NCBI RefSeq assembly: GCF_041821085.1
Contig: NZ_JBGUAZ010000001.1
Span: forward strand, 682,001-746,000
DNA length: 64,000 bases
Reading direction: 5' to 3'
DNA from: Natrinema sp. HArc-T2
Lineage (GTDB): Archaea; Halobacteriota; Halobacteria; Halobacteriales; Natrialbaceae
Shown: piece by piece, positions 51,375-60,369 of the stretch
How the letters are laid out: each line of letters begins with the position of its first letter
Position numbering within the stretch: the stretch's first letter is position 1
The notes under the pieces: generated by a model
The model's database searches: none
The model's input: the letters and a program-made list of their open reading frames with translations, nothing else
What the model was told of the DNA's origin: nothing
Program-made: the position numbers and the translations under genes

Positions 51375-52475
51375 ATGGCCGACTTGCTCTCCCCGTTGTC
51401 GCTGCGCGAAACGGAGATTCCGAATCGCATCGCCGTCTCACCGATGTGTCAGTACTCCTGTGAGCCCGACGGCCTGGCGACCGACTGGCATCGGGTTCAC
51501 CTCGGGAGCCGTGCCGTCGGCGGTGCTGGCATCGTCATGACCGAGGCAACCGCCGTTGAGCCACGCGGTCGTATCACACCCCACGACCTCGGGATCTGGA
51601 GCGACGAGCACGCGGCAGCGCTCGAGCCGATTACCGAGTTTATCCGCGAGCAGGGGTCCGTGCCGGGAATCCAACTCGCTCACGCGGGTCACAAGGCGAG
51701 CAAAACGCGGCCGTGGGACGGCAACGTGCCGAAACAGCCCGACGAAGGAGGGTGGGAAGTGCTCTCACCGTCTCCGAATGCCTATCCGCCGTTCGACGGC
51801 GACCGACCGGCACTGTGCAAGGCCGACGCGGACGACATACAGGGCGTGATCGACGCCTACCGTGCCGCGGCCGAGCGCTCGCTTGCAGCCGGCTTCGAGA
51901 TTGCCGAGGTGCACGCGGCCCACGGCTATCTGCTCCACGAGTTCCTTTCGCCGGTCACGAACCGCCGGACGGACGACTACGGCGGCAGTTTCGAGGACCG
52001 CACGCGACTGCTCCGCGAGGTCGTCACCGCAGTCCGTTCGGTCTGGCCCGACGACAAGCCGCTTTTCGTCCGCATTTCCGGCACCGACTGGCTCGCAGAC
52101 CGCGAATCGTGGACTATCGAACACTCCATGCGGCTGGCCGACGACCTCGCACCCCTCGGTGTCGATCTGGTCGACGTCAGCTCCGGCGGCCTCCACCCCG
52201 AACAGGCCGTCCCCGGCGGTCCGAACTTCCAGGTGCCACTGGCCGAACGCGTCCGCAGGGGGGCCGACGTCGCCGTCGGCGCGGTCGGCGGCATCACCGA
52301 ACCCGAACAGGCCGACGCGCTGGTTCGCAACGGTCGCGCCGACATCGTGCTCGTCGGCCGGGAGTTCTTGCGCGATCCGTACTTCGGGCTCCGCGCTGCT
52401 GGCGAACTCGAGCGCGATCCGGACGACATCACAGCACAGTGGCCAGTTCAGTACCGCCGAGCCGCCAATCGGTAA
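51375..52475 (+). CDS. NADH:flavin oxidoreductase (Old Yellow Enzyme, YqjM-like)
   Basis: A 366-aa OYE-family flavoprotein. FMN/substrate motifs are AVSPMCQYSCEPDGL (with the redox-tuning Cys of the YqjM class, ~20), QLAHAGHKAS (~99), VHAAHGYLLHEFLSP (~178) then NRRTDDYGGS (~195), and VAVGAVGGITEPEQADAL (~305). It reduces activated C=C bonds with NAD(P)H. Native substrate unknown. ATG 51375 starts MADLLSPLSLRE. Divergent from the BtpA-like gene. Confidence 0.92.
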   Translation: MADLLSPLSLRETEIPNRIAVSPMCQYSCEPDGLATDWHRVHLGSRAVGGAGIVMTEATAVEPRGRITPHDLGIWSDEHAAALEPITEFIREQGSVPGIQLAHAGHKASKTRPWDGNVPKQPDEGGWEVLSPSPNAYPPFDGDRPALCKADADDIQGVIDAYRAAAERSLAAGFEIAEVHAAHGYLLHEFLSPVTNRRTDDYGGSFEDRTRLLREVVTAVRSVWPDDKPLFVRISGTDWLADRESWTIEHSMRLADDLAPLGVDLVDVSSGGLHPEQAVPGGPNFQVPLAERVRRGADVAVGAVGGITEPEQADALVRNGRADIVLVGREFLRDPYFGLRAAGELERDPDDITAQWPVQYRRAANR

Positions 52476-52510
52476 TCGAATCAGGTCAGGTTAGCCGCCC
52501 TCTCAAGCGC

Positions 52511-53323
52511 TCATCTACCGTCGTAGTCGTCTAACCACCCCGTCACTGCCGACTGCAACGCGCCCGTGGTCGTGCCGATGTTCAGCAACTGATACCCCTG
52601 CTGTGCCTTCTCGTTGACGTCGTCCATTCCGAATCCGAGCCCGCCGACCGGGACATCCGCCTCGAGGGCTGCCGATCGGATCGTCTCGACGGCTTCCTCG
52701 ACCTCGGGATGATCGAACTCGCCTGGATGCCCCAGTGAGACCGAGAGGTCGAGCGGCCCGATGAAGACGAAACCGAGTTCCGGTACTTCGAGAATGTCCT
52801 CGAGGTCGTCGAGCGCTGATTGGGTCTCGACTGTCACGCCGACGACGACCGACTCGTCTTCGGTCGTCACGTAGTCGTCGGCGAGCCCCCAGCGGCTCGC
52901 ACGGGGGTTCGCGAGCCCGCGCCGGCCGGGATCGCCGTCGTACTCGAACCGACCCGCACGGACCGCGCGCTCGAGTTCCTCGGCGCTGCCGACACGTGGA
53001 AGGAACACGTTCCGGACGCCGGCGTCCAGTGCCTTGCGGACGAGCGCCGGATCGGTGTCGGGGACGCGAACCAGTAGTTCCGTCTCGGTACCGTCGACCG
53101 CCCGAAGCAGCCCCTCGAGCCGGTCGGCGTCCCACGGACTCGGCCCGCCGTGCTCGAGGTCGATCCAGACGAAGTCGACGCCGAGCGCTGCGTAGAGTTC
53201 GACGATCGTCGGACTGTACGTGCTCTCGAGGACGCCGAGCGCGACGTCGCCGGCCTCGAGCGTCTCGCGGAGTTGGTTTCCGCGTGGCTGATGGCTCACG
53301 ACTCGGGCTCCCACGGCCACCAT
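52511..53323 (-). CDS. HpcH/HpaI aldolase family protein
   Basis: A 270-aa class II pyruvate aldolase. Motifs: FVWIDLEHGGPSPWDADRLE (catalytic His/acidic region, ~50), VFLPRVGSAEELERAVRAG (~115), GVTVETQSALDDLEDIL (metal Glu, ~168) and FVFIGPLDLSVSLGHPGEFD. It likely cleaves 4-hydroxy-2-oxo acids to pyruvate or a related acid plus aldehyde. The start is ATG 53323 (MVAVGARVVS); GTG starts 53320 or 53299 also possible. Convergent with OYE. Confidence 0.87.
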   Translation of the reverse strand: MVAVGARVVSHQPRGNQLRETLEAGDVALGVLESTYSPTIVELYAALGVDFVWIDLEHGGPSPWDADRLEGLLRAVDGTETELLVRVPDTDPALVRKALDAGVRNVFLPRVGSAEELERAVRAGRFEYDGDPGRRGLANPRASRWGLADDYVTTEDESVVVGVTVETQSALDDLEDILEVPELGFVFIGPLDLSVSLGHPGEFDHPEVEEAVETIRSAALEADVPVGGLGFGMDDVNEKAQQGYQLLNIGTTTGALQSAVTGWLDDYDGR

Positions 53324-53371
53324 TAAAATCGATCTGCCGACCGGTTGCCCGTCGAGACAGTCAGCTCGTCT

Positions 53372-53935
53372 CTACTCGTCTTTCCACTTGATCGAACAGC
53401 CCTGCGAGGGCTGCCACTCGAGATCGACCGCTTCGCCGGCCAGGACGGCGTCGATCGCCTCGCGAATGTGGAACCGGGTCGGCTCGTCGTCGGGGTTCAG
53501 CGCGTCGTCGAGGCGACCGTGATAGACCAGTCGGAACTCGCCGTCCGACCGGGCAAAGAGGAACGGATCTGGCGTGCAGACCGCACCATACGCCCGGGCA
53601 ACATCCTGGCTCTCGTCGCGGAGATAGGCGTCGTACTCGATCGTTCCGTCGTCGACGTACGTCTGCATCGCCTCGAACGAGTCGTCGGGATATTCGTCGG
53701 CGTCGTTCGGATTGATCCCGACGACCGCGACATCGTCGTACTCCGCCGAGAGGTCGTTCAGCAGGTCGAACTTCGCCTGTGCGTACGGACAGTGATTGCA
53801 CGTAAAGACGACTAACAGCGCCTCGTTGTCGGCAAACGACGCGAGCGAGTGGGTGTTCTCGTCGACACCCTCGAGTTCGAACTCGGGGGCGACGTCGCCG
53901 GCCTCGAGTTCCGATTCGGATTCCTTCAGGACCAT
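53372..53935 (-). CDS. Peroxiredoxin-like thioredoxin-fold protein (AhpC/TSA)
   Basis: A 187-aa thioredoxin-fold protein, MVLKESESELEAGDVAPEFE. The redox site is VFTCNHCPYAQAKFDLLN (CxxC-P, ~43-60) followed by YDDVAVVGINPNDADEYPDD. The CNHCPYAQ motif marks the 'redoxin/thioredoxin family' group. No signal peptide, so cytoplasmic. It may reduce peroxides or disulfides. In tandem after the aldolase on the same strand (48 bp). Confidence 0.87.
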   Translation of the reverse strand: MVLKESESELEAGDVAPEFELEGVDENTHSLASFADNEALLVVFTCNHCPYAQAKFDLLNDLSAEYDDVAVVGINPNDADEYPDDSFEAMQTYVDDGTIEYDAYLRDESQDVARAYGAVCTPDPFLFARSDGEFRLVYHGRLDDALNPDDEPTRFHIREAIDAVLAGEAVDLEWQPSQGCSIKWKDE

Positions 53936-54142
53936 GCCAGATCGTTCGGGTCGTTCGTCCTTAACGCTCCCGCTCGGTGTGGCTGGCTCGAGCGACCGCT
54001 GACGGAGAGCAGGGCGTGACTGGCTGGCTGCTCATCGCTGGTCGTGCCCGTCATCTGGTTTGGCAGCCAGATAGACAGCCTGTGCTGACAGTCAGGGTCG
54101 TCGTGACAGCGTATTTTTTGCGCTCGGCTCGTCAACCGGGAT

Positions 54143-54592
54143 ATGCAAGGGTTGCGCTGGCTCCAGATGAGCGACGACGAGATCGCAGACTTCCTCGGTC
54201 GCGGTGGGACGGGCGTCCTCTCGTTTGCCACCGGGTCAGACGAGCCGCCGGTTTCGATACCGGTGTCCTACGGCTACAACGCGGATGAGAAACTGTTGTA
54301 CTATCAGCTGTCGACGCCCGAAGACAGCCGGAAGAGCGACCTCATCGACCAGCCCGTCTCGTTCGTCGTCTACGGGAGATCCGATGGCAAGTGGGAAAGC
54401 GTCATTGCAACGGGTACGCTCGATGATATCGAGGACAAACCGTACGAATCCAGTGCGGTTCAGGGGATGTGGGCGATTGAGATCCCGCACGTCGACATCT
54501 TCGAACGACCGCGAGACGAGGTCACGTTCCACTTTTTCAGCCACGATCCCGACACGCTGACGGGACGAAAAGAGGTCCCCTCTCGTTCCTGA
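54143..54592 (+). CDS. Pyridoxamine 5'-phosphate oxidase-like FMN-binding protein
   Basis: A 149-aa split-barrel flavin-binding protein: MQGLRWLQMSDDEIADFLGR, GVLSFATGSDEPPVSIPVSY, and FVVYGRSDGKWESVIATGTL. This group (PPOX-like, F420 or FMN binding) has varied activity. It is single-copy and alone. A GTATTTTTTG box ~25-30 bp upstream gives a leaderless mRNA. The upstream 207-bp gap holds an ATCTGG-TTTGGCAG-CCAGAT hairpin (about 54053-54072) and no gene. Confidence 0.86.
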   Translation: MQGLRWLQMSDDEIADFLGRGGTGVLSFATGSDEPPVSIPVSYGYNADEKLLYYQLSTPEDSRKSDLIDQPVSFVVYGRSDGKWESVIATGTLDDIEDKPYESSAVQGMWAIEIPHVDIFERPRDEVTFHFFSHDPDTLTGRKEVPSRS

Positions 54593-54654
54593 CAGTCCTG
54601 CGACATCTCCCCAACCGTAAATCGGCGCATAGCCGACGGGTCGGCGGACCTGTG

Positions 54655-54882
54655 CTAGCCGAACAGTTCAGCGATCGAGAGGAGAACGCTTGGAACGACG
54701 AGCAGGGCGATCCCGACGACGATCAGGACAAGCGGCAAGACGAGTATCCCCATGTCGGTCAGCAACCAGAGTCCAAGGCCGGCCACCACCGCGACCACCC
54801 CGACCAGCCGAAGCAGCCAGACGAATACGCCTTCGAGCTCCGAATCGGCGACGAGATCGACGAGTTCGAGCACATCGTCCAT
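54655..54882 (-). CDS. Small two-helix membrane protein, 75 aa
   Basis: A 75-aa protein with two membrane helices (FVWLLRLVGVVAVVAGLGLWL and ILVLPLVLIVVGIALLVVPS, split by TDMG). Charged N-terminus MDDVLELVDLVADSELEG. A family of small haloarchaeal membrane proteins of unknown function. Convergent with the PPOX-like gene. Confidence 0.72.
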   Translation of the reverse strand: MDDVLELVDLVADSELEGVFVWLLRLVGVVAVVAGLGLWLLTDMGILVLPLVLIVVGIALLVVPSVLLSIAELFG

Positions 54883-55037
54883 AGCTGACTGAATATGTCA
54901 ACCCACAGCACTTGAATTCGGTGCTCGACCATTCCGGCTCGTCTCAACGGATCCATCGCCTCGAGACCGGCCTCCTGCCACCGAGCCACAGGGTGCGACG
55001 ACTCACATATTTGTACCTTCAGGATCATCGACGAGGT

Positions 55038-55718
55038 ATGAAGACGCTCGAGGTCACCGACGAACAGTACGCCTTCATCCAGCACCTCCGCGAGGAGATC
55101 TCCGAATCCGTCGTCGGCAAATACGGCTTCGTCCGCGAACGCGATGCCGTCCAGTTTCTGATCGACAATCTCGACGGCGAGGTCGAACTCGACGCCGACG
55201 AGTTCGACTCCTCGGCGACCGACGACGTCGCGGCCTCCGTCGGCGCTGCCATCGACGGCGACGACGATCCACACGAACTCGCGGAAGTCTCGTACATCGA
55301 AGACGAGACGGCAACGGCAGCGACCGACGATCGACTGGACGACGATGCCGACGCCGACCGCGAGCCAACGGTGACTGAGCCGGAGACGGCCGACGGCGAA
55401 TCCGCAGGGAGCGACTCGGAGACGGATGACGTGGACGACGGATCGGCTGACGAGTCGGGCGCACCCGACGAGACCGTGCCGGGGACGGGTGGAGACGCCG
55501 ATTCGGACAGTGACGACGACAGCAACAGCGGGGATGGCTCGGCCGACGACGACGACATGTTAGACGAGATGATGAGCCTGCTCGAGACCCACGACGACAA
55601 GTGGCAAGAGTCGAGTTCGGCTGACTACCGATATGCCGTCGACCTCCCCGACGGCTCGACCGAACAGGTCCAGACGAAAGACGACGTGCGGGCGTTGCTG
55701 TTCAAGAACTACCGCTGA
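55038..55718 (+). CDS. Acidic-linker protein with conserved ends, 226 aa
   Basis: The first ~55 residues (MKTLEVTDEQYAFIQHLREE, SVVGKYGFVRERDAVQFLID) and last ~55 (DEMMSLLETHDDKWQESSSA, YRYAVDLPDGSTEQVQTKDD) look folded and conserved. Between them are ~110 residues of Asp/Ser/Glu/Thr low complexity. The N-terminal piece resembles a ribbon-helix-helix-type dimeriser (MKTLEV opening), so a regulator is possible; not proven. Terminated by a T-run CTATTTTTG (55742-55748). Confidence 0.72.
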   Translation: MKTLEVTDEQYAFIQHLREEISESVVGKYGFVRERDAVQFLIDNLDGEVELDADEFDSSATDDVAASVGAAIDGDDDPHELAEVSYIEDETATAATDDRLDDDADADREPTVTEPETADGESAGSDSETDDVDDGSADESGAPDETVPGTGGDADSDSDDDSNSGDGSADDDDMLDEMMSLLETHDDKWQESSSADYRYAVDLPDGSTEQVQTKDDVRALLFKNYR

Positions 55719-55851
55719 TCCCTCGGCAACGAGTACTGTCCTATTTTTGTCTCATCAAGGCGAGCAGTGACGCGGGAACGCAACCTCTCGTCGGTGCAAC
55801 GAACGCGACAAGAACGTTAGACCTTTACTCGCGCTCGCGCTTCGAAGGGAT

Positions 55852-56337
55852 ATGAGCGAACGCGAGGTGCTCGAGTTGCTTCGTGAGAACGCGCGATACT
55901 CGGCGGCCGATATCGCGCGAATGACCGACCTCGAGGAAGACGAGGTCGAGGCAGCCATCGAGGAACTCGAGGCAGCAGGTCTGGTACGTGGCTACCAGGC
56001 GGTCGTCGACTGGGATCGGCTCGAGGACGAGCGCGTCCGCGCCGAGGTCGAGTTGAACGTCCGTCTCGACCGCGAGACGGGCTACGACGACATCGCAGAG
56101 CGCCTCGCACGGTTCCCGCAAGTCACGGCGTTGCGACTGGTCAGCGGTGACTACGACTTCGACATGGAAGTCGAGGGCGACTCTATCCGCGAGGTTTCCC
56201 AGTTCATCAGCGAAAAGGTCGCGCCTGTCCCCGAGATCACCCAGACGGTCACCCACTACGTGATGACTTCCTACAAGGAAAACGGGATCGAACTCGGTGA
56301 CGGCGAGGACGACGACCGCCTCTCCTATTCACCCTGA
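55852..56337 (+). CDS. Lrp/AsnC family transcription regulator
   Basis: A 161-aa Lrp-type protein. N-terminal winged helix: EVLELLRENARYSAADIARM and EDEVEAAIEELEAAGLVRGY (~5-45). C-terminal RAM ligand domain: LARFPQVTALRLVSGDYDFD (~85-105), VHYV-type end. Placed 2 bp before an aminotransferase gene, so it probably regulates amino-acid metabolism including its own operon. Confidence 0.92.
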   Translation: MSEREVLELLRENARYSAADIARMTDLEEDEVEAAIEELEAAGLVRGYQAVVDWDRLEDERVRAEVELNVRLDRETGYDDIAERLARFPQVTALRLVSGDYDFDMEVEGDSIREVSQFISEKVAPVPEITQTVTHYVMTSYKENGIELGDGEDDDRLSYSP

Positions 56338-56339
56338 CA

Positions 56340-57497
56340 ATGACGTTCGAACTGTCAGACCGGGTGCAGGCGGTCCCGCCGTCGGGCATCCGCCGGTTCT
56401 TCGAAATCGCCGAGGAACGCGACGAGGTCATTTCGCTTGGTGTCGGCGAACCCGACTTCGCGACGCCGTGGGCAGCCCGCGACGCCGCGATCACGTCCTT
56501 AGAGCAGGGTAAGACCTCGTATACGGCAAACCGGGGCAAGCGCGAACTCCGCGAGGCGATCGCCGACTACGTCGCCGACCGGTTTGACCTGGGCTACGAT
56601 CCCGACGAGGAGATCATCGTCACCGCCGGCGCCAGCGAGGCTGTCGATCTGGCTTTCCGGGCGTTCGTCAACCCCGGCGACACGGTCGCGATCGCCCAGC
56701 CGGCGTACATCTCCTACGAGCCCGGCGTGATCTTCGCCGGCGGCGAGGTGTTGCCGGTCCCAACCAGAGAGGAAGACGACTTTCGGCTCACCGTCGAGGG
56801 GCTCGAGGAGGCCGGCGCGGCCGACGCCGACGTGCTCGTCCTCTGTTATCCCAACAACCCGACGGGGGCGATCATGCCCGAGGAGGACTTAGAGCCGATC
56901 GCCGAGTTCGCCCGCGAACACGACCTGACGGTCTTCTCGGACGAGATCTACGCCGAACTCACCTACGACGGCGAGCACACCTCTATCGCGAGCCTCGAGG
57001 GGATGCGCGAACGCACCATCGTCTTCAACGGCTTCTCGAAGGCCCACGCGATGACCGGCCTCCGACTGGGCTACGCACTCGGACCGGCAGACGCGATCGG
57101 TGCGATGAACAAGATCCACCAGTACACGATGCTCTCGGCCCCGACGACGGCCCAGTACGCCGCACTCGAGGCGCTCGACTCCTGTGACAACGACGTCGAA
57201 GAGATGGTCGAGGAATACGACCGCCGGCGGCGGTTCGTCCTCTCGCGGTTTCGTGAGATCGGGATGGACGTCTTCGAGGCCAAGGGTGCGTTCTACTGCT
57301 TCCCCGAGGTGCCCGAAGGGTTCACCGCCGAGGAGTTCGCCGAGGAAGTCCTTCGCGAACAGGGCGTCGCGGTCGTCCCCGGCGATGTCTTCGGCGATGT
57401 CGGCGAGGGTCACCTGCGGGTCTCCTATGCGACCGGCCTCGAAGACCTCCGGAGAGCACTGAATCGGATCGAGGCGTTCGTCGCGGACCACGCCTGA
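56340..57497 (+). CDS. Aminotransferase class I/II (aspartate-type)
   Basis: A 385-aa PLP aminotransferase. Landmarks: FFEIAEERDEVISLGVGEPD, YPNNPTGAIMPEEDLEPI with the Asn that contacts PLP (~175), FSDEIYAELTYDGEH (~205), and the PLP-lysine FNGFSKAHAMTGLRLGY (~230). Group I alpha/gamma aspartate/aromatic type; specificity not readable. Cotranscribed with the Lrp regulator. A family A repeat begins in its TGA stop codon. Confidence 0.91.
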   Translation: MTFELSDRVQAVPPSGIRRFFEIAEERDEVISLGVGEPDFATPWAARDAAITSLEQGKTSYTANRGKRELREAIADYVADRFDLGYDPDEEIIVTAGASEAVDLAFRAFVNPGDTVAIAQPAYISYEPGVIFAGGEVLPVPTREEDDFRLTVEGLEEAGAADADVLVLCYPNNPTGAIMPEEDLEPIAEFAREHDLTVFSDEIYAELTYDGEHTSIASLEGMRERTIVFNGFSKAHAMTGLRLGYALGPADAIGAMNKIHQYTMLSAPTTAQYAALEALDSCDNDVEEMVEEYDRRRRFVLSRFREIGMDVFEAKGAFYCFPEVPEGFTAEEFAEEVLREQGVAVVPGDVFGDVGEGHLRVSYATGLEDLRRALNRIEAFVADHA

Positions 57498-57579
57498 TAC
57501 GGTCTGCTGTCACGATGTCCCGGTGGGCCCGCAGTACGGGTCGCGGTCCCACTGGCACCCACTGACAGGAGCCCGTATG
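57496..57579 (+). repeat. Dispersed palindromic repeat, family A, copy 6
   Basis: GATACGGTCTGCTGTCACGA ... GGTCGCGGTCCCACTGG ... CCCACTGACAGGAGCCCGTATG. The first bases overlap the TGA stop of the aminotransferase gene. The remaining gap to the sensor gene (57580-57813) holds that gene's promoter region (TATTATATTC, 57638-57647) and no other gene; total gap 316 bp. Confidence 0.85.
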
Positions 57580-57813
57580 AATCGGACGCGAAGCATTCGT
57601 CGCGCCCGTTCTCAGAAAGCACAGCGCTGACTCGCTATTATATTCGAACAGACCTGTTGGACACAGTACAGAGCGCCCTGCAGCCACGACACTAAAATAG
57701 GGGGTTCACAAACAATGGGCTGACTGTCCGTCGATGGTATCAACGACTGTGGGAGAAGGGCGTCTCGAGCGCGGGACGGGGCCGAATCGAACGGGTGCCG
57801 GAGGTGTCGCGCC

Positions 57814-59676
57814 GTGACGACGCGCTCCGTCCCGATCGTCGATCGCGTCACCGACGCATTCTTCGCGCTCGATACCGGCTTTCGGTTCACGTATCTCAAC
57901 GAGCGGGCCGAGACGCTGCTGAAACGCTCCCGCGAGGAGTTGATCGGTCGGGTCATGTGGGACGAGTTCCCCCAGACCGTCGAGACGCAGTTCCCCGACG
58001 GGTTCCACCGCGCGATGGACGAACAGGTGCCGGTTTCCTTCGAGATCTATCACACCCACCTCGAGACGTGGTTCGAAGCCCGTGCCTACCCCTCCGAGAC
58101 CGGCCTCTCGGTCTATATGCGCGACGTCAGCGAGCGCAAGGCTCAAGAGACGACGCTGGCCCAACACGCCGCGGTCGTTGAGGCGATCCGCGATGCCGTC
58201 GTCACGCTCGATCGCAACCGCGAAATCGTCACCGTCAACGGCGCGACTGAATCGGTCATCGGCGCGGACCGCTCACAGCTCGTCGGCGAGCACGTCGAGA
58301 CGCTGACCGAGCTGGCTGGAATCGACGACGACCACGCCGTCGAGATCGGGCGGGCGATCACCGACGTCGACATCGGCACCGCCGACCGCCGCCAGCTCGA
58401 GTTGCCCTACACCGGACCCGACGGTGACGACCGGATGGGCGAGGTTCGGTTCGTTCCCATCGAAGACAACACGGCGACCGTCGCCGCCGTCATCCGCGAT
58501 ATCACCGAGCAACACGAGTACGACCGCGTCGTCACGTCGCTTCACGAGGTCACCCGGTGGCTTCTCGGCTCCGACGACCCCGAGGAGATCTGTGCGATCG
58601 CCGTTCACTCGGGCAGCGACCTGCTCGATCTGCCCATCAGCGGCATCTGGCTGCTCGAGGGGGAACACGGCTATCTCGAGCCGGTCGCCGGCACTGCCGG
58701 TGCCCACGACGAGTTCGGCGGTCTCCCCCGGTTCAATCCCGGCGAGAGTGTCGTCTGGGATGTCTTCGAGGCCGGCGACATCGAACTGTTCGACGACCTC
58801 GATGCGACGGACGAACTCTACGATCCCGACACGCCGCTTCGCTCGGAGATCATCGCGCCCATCGGCACCCACGGCGTGCTCATGACCGGCTCGTTCGATC
58901 CCCACCGGTTCGACGAGACCGACGTCGATCTCATCTCAACGCTCGTCGAGAACACGCGCGCCGCCCTCGACCGGGCCGACCGGGAACGGGTTCTCAGAGA
59001 CCGGACCGCCGAACTCGAGCGCCAGACCGAACGCCTCGAAGCCGTCGCGGACATCCTCTCGAGCGACCTCCAGCACCAACTCGACGCGGTCGCCGACGCG
59101 ATCGAGGACGACGATGCCGACGAGTGGGAGTTTCCCCTCGCGGAGAACACCGTCGAAACCACGCTCGATCGGGCCGAACGCCTCGTCGACGACGTCCGCG
59201 AGTTCGCCCGAAACGCGACCGCCGTCGGCCCCCGAAGCCGGATCGACCTCGCGTCGGCGATCGCCGACGCCGTCAGCGACTCTCGCGTCGACGAGGACGC
59301 GCTCGTCGTCGACGCGACAGCCACGCTCCGGGCCGACTCTGACCGATTCGTCCACCTCCTCGAGACAGCCTTCGACAGCGCCGCCGCGCGGGCCGACGAC
59401 GACGTGACGATTCAGATCGGGTTGGTCGGCTTCGACGACGACGGCACGCGCGGCTTTTTTATGCTCGATGACGCCGCTGAAATCCCGCCAACCGCACACG
59501 ACCGTGTTCTCGATCCGACCGCCGACGACGAGACCGCGATCGACGGGCTCGGCCTCGCACTCGTCCGTGCCATCGCCGAAGCCCACGACTGGACGTCTAC
59601 CGTCACGAACGGCCACAACGGCGGCACGCGGATCGAAATCCGAGATATCACGACCCTCGAGCGCCGTCTCTCGTAG
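57814..59676 (+). CDS. PAS-PAS-GAF sensor histidine kinase with degenerate kinase core
   Basis: A 620-aa protein: PAS (DRVTDAFFALDTGFRFTYLN, ~9-100), second PAS (~115-235), GAF (~245-390), then a histidine-kinase-like core. The H-box reads DILSSDLQHQLDAV (413-426): the phosphorylated His of the usual SHDL motif is Ser417. N-box Asn is Ser522 (ETAFDSAA). The DxGxG box is DDAAEIPP, without glycines; only GLGLALV resembles a G2 box. Probably a pseudokinase or sensor only. GTG start. Convergent with the HalX regulator. Confidence 0.82.
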   Translation: MTTRSVPIVDRVTDAFFALDTGFRFTYLNERAETLLKRSREELIGRVMWDEFPQTVETQFPDGFHRAMDEQVPVSFEIYHTHLETWFEARAYPSETGLSVYMRDVSERKAQETTLAQHAAVVEAIRDAVVTLDRNREIVTVNGATESVIGADRSQLVGEHVETLTELAGIDDDHAVEIGRAITDVDIGTADRRQLELPYTGPDGDDRMGEVRFVPIEDNTATVAAVIRDITEQHEYDRVVTSLHEVTRWLLGSDDPEEICAIAVHSGSDLLDLPISGIWLLEGEHGYLEPVAGTAGAHDEFGGLPRFNPGESVVWDVFEAGDIELFDDLDATDELYDPDTPLRSEIIAPIGTHGVLMTGSFDPHRFDETDVDLISTLVENTRAALDRADRERVLRDRTAELERQTERLEAVADILSSDLQHQLDAVADAIEDDDADEWEFPLAENTVETTLDRAERLVDDVREFARNATAVGPRSRIDLASAIADAVSDSRVDEDALVVDATATLRADSDRFVHLLETAFDSAAARADDDVTIQIGLVGFDDDGTRGFFMLDDAAEIPPTAHDRVLDPTADDETAIDGLGLALVRAIAEAHDWTSTVTNGHNGGTRIEIRDITTLERRLS

Positions 59677-59679
59677 CCT

Positions 59680-60267
59680 CTACTTGTCGACGAGAGAATC
59701 GCGGGCGATGTCCTGACAGACCTGTCGGTATCCGTCCCGTTCCAGCAGTTCCGTCACCGTCTCGTCGACCCGGGCACGGCGGACGGCCAATCGATCCGTG
59801 AGTTCGGCGTACCCCTGGCTGGACTGCCGCTCGGCCTCCGTCTTTCGCTCGTCGAGCAGCGCTTTCTTCGACGCGAGCATGAACAACTCCTGGAGCTGCT
59901 CGTCGTAAGTCGCACGAAGGCGGAGTTGCTCGATAACGTCGGTGAGTTCGCCCTGGGAGACCGGTTTGACGAGGTAGTCGTCGAACCCCAGCTCGACGAT
60001 GTCGAAATCTGGCTCGATCGCCGTCACCATCGCGACCTGACAGCCGAGCGATCGCTCTCGGACGGTCTCGAGGACAGTATCGCCCGACAGATCTGGCATC
60101 CGCCGATCGAGCAAGACGATATCGATCGTGTCGTCGATCGCATCGAGCGCAGCAGTGCCACGGGTCGCAGTCTCGACATCGTACTCATCCTCGAGCCACG
60201 CGGTATAGAGGGCCGCGAGGTCGGGTTCGTCTTCGACGATCAGAATGGACGGTGTCTCAGTAGTCAT
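59680..60267 (-). CDS. Response regulator with HalX domain
   Basis: A 195-aa REC-HalX protein. REC: SILIVEDEPDLAALYTAWLE with acidic pocket, phospho-acceptor Asp54 in IDIVLLDRRMPDLSG, and Lys in DDYLVKPVSQGEL (~102). The C-terminal HalX helix (~125-190, LFMLASKKALLDERKTEAER) is a haloarchaea-specific output domain of unknown action. Key residues are intact, unlike the adjacent sensor. Confidence 0.9.
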   Translation of the reverse strand: MTTETPSILIVEDEPDLAALYTAWLEDEYDVETATRGTAALDAIDDTIDIVLLDRRMPDLSGDTVLETVRERSLGCQVAMVTAIEPDFDIVELGFDDYLVKPVSQGELTDVIEQLRLRATYDEQLQELFMLASKKALLDERKTEAERQSSQGYAELTDRLAVRRARVDETVTELLERDGYRQVCQDIARDSLVDK

Positions 60268-60369
60268 CGAACGTGCTCCGGAACTGTCCGTTCGATGAAC
60301 GAATCGTCCCGCCAGTATATCAATATTCCGGGCAATCGACGGAACGCCCGGGCCTGCCGATCTCGACCG

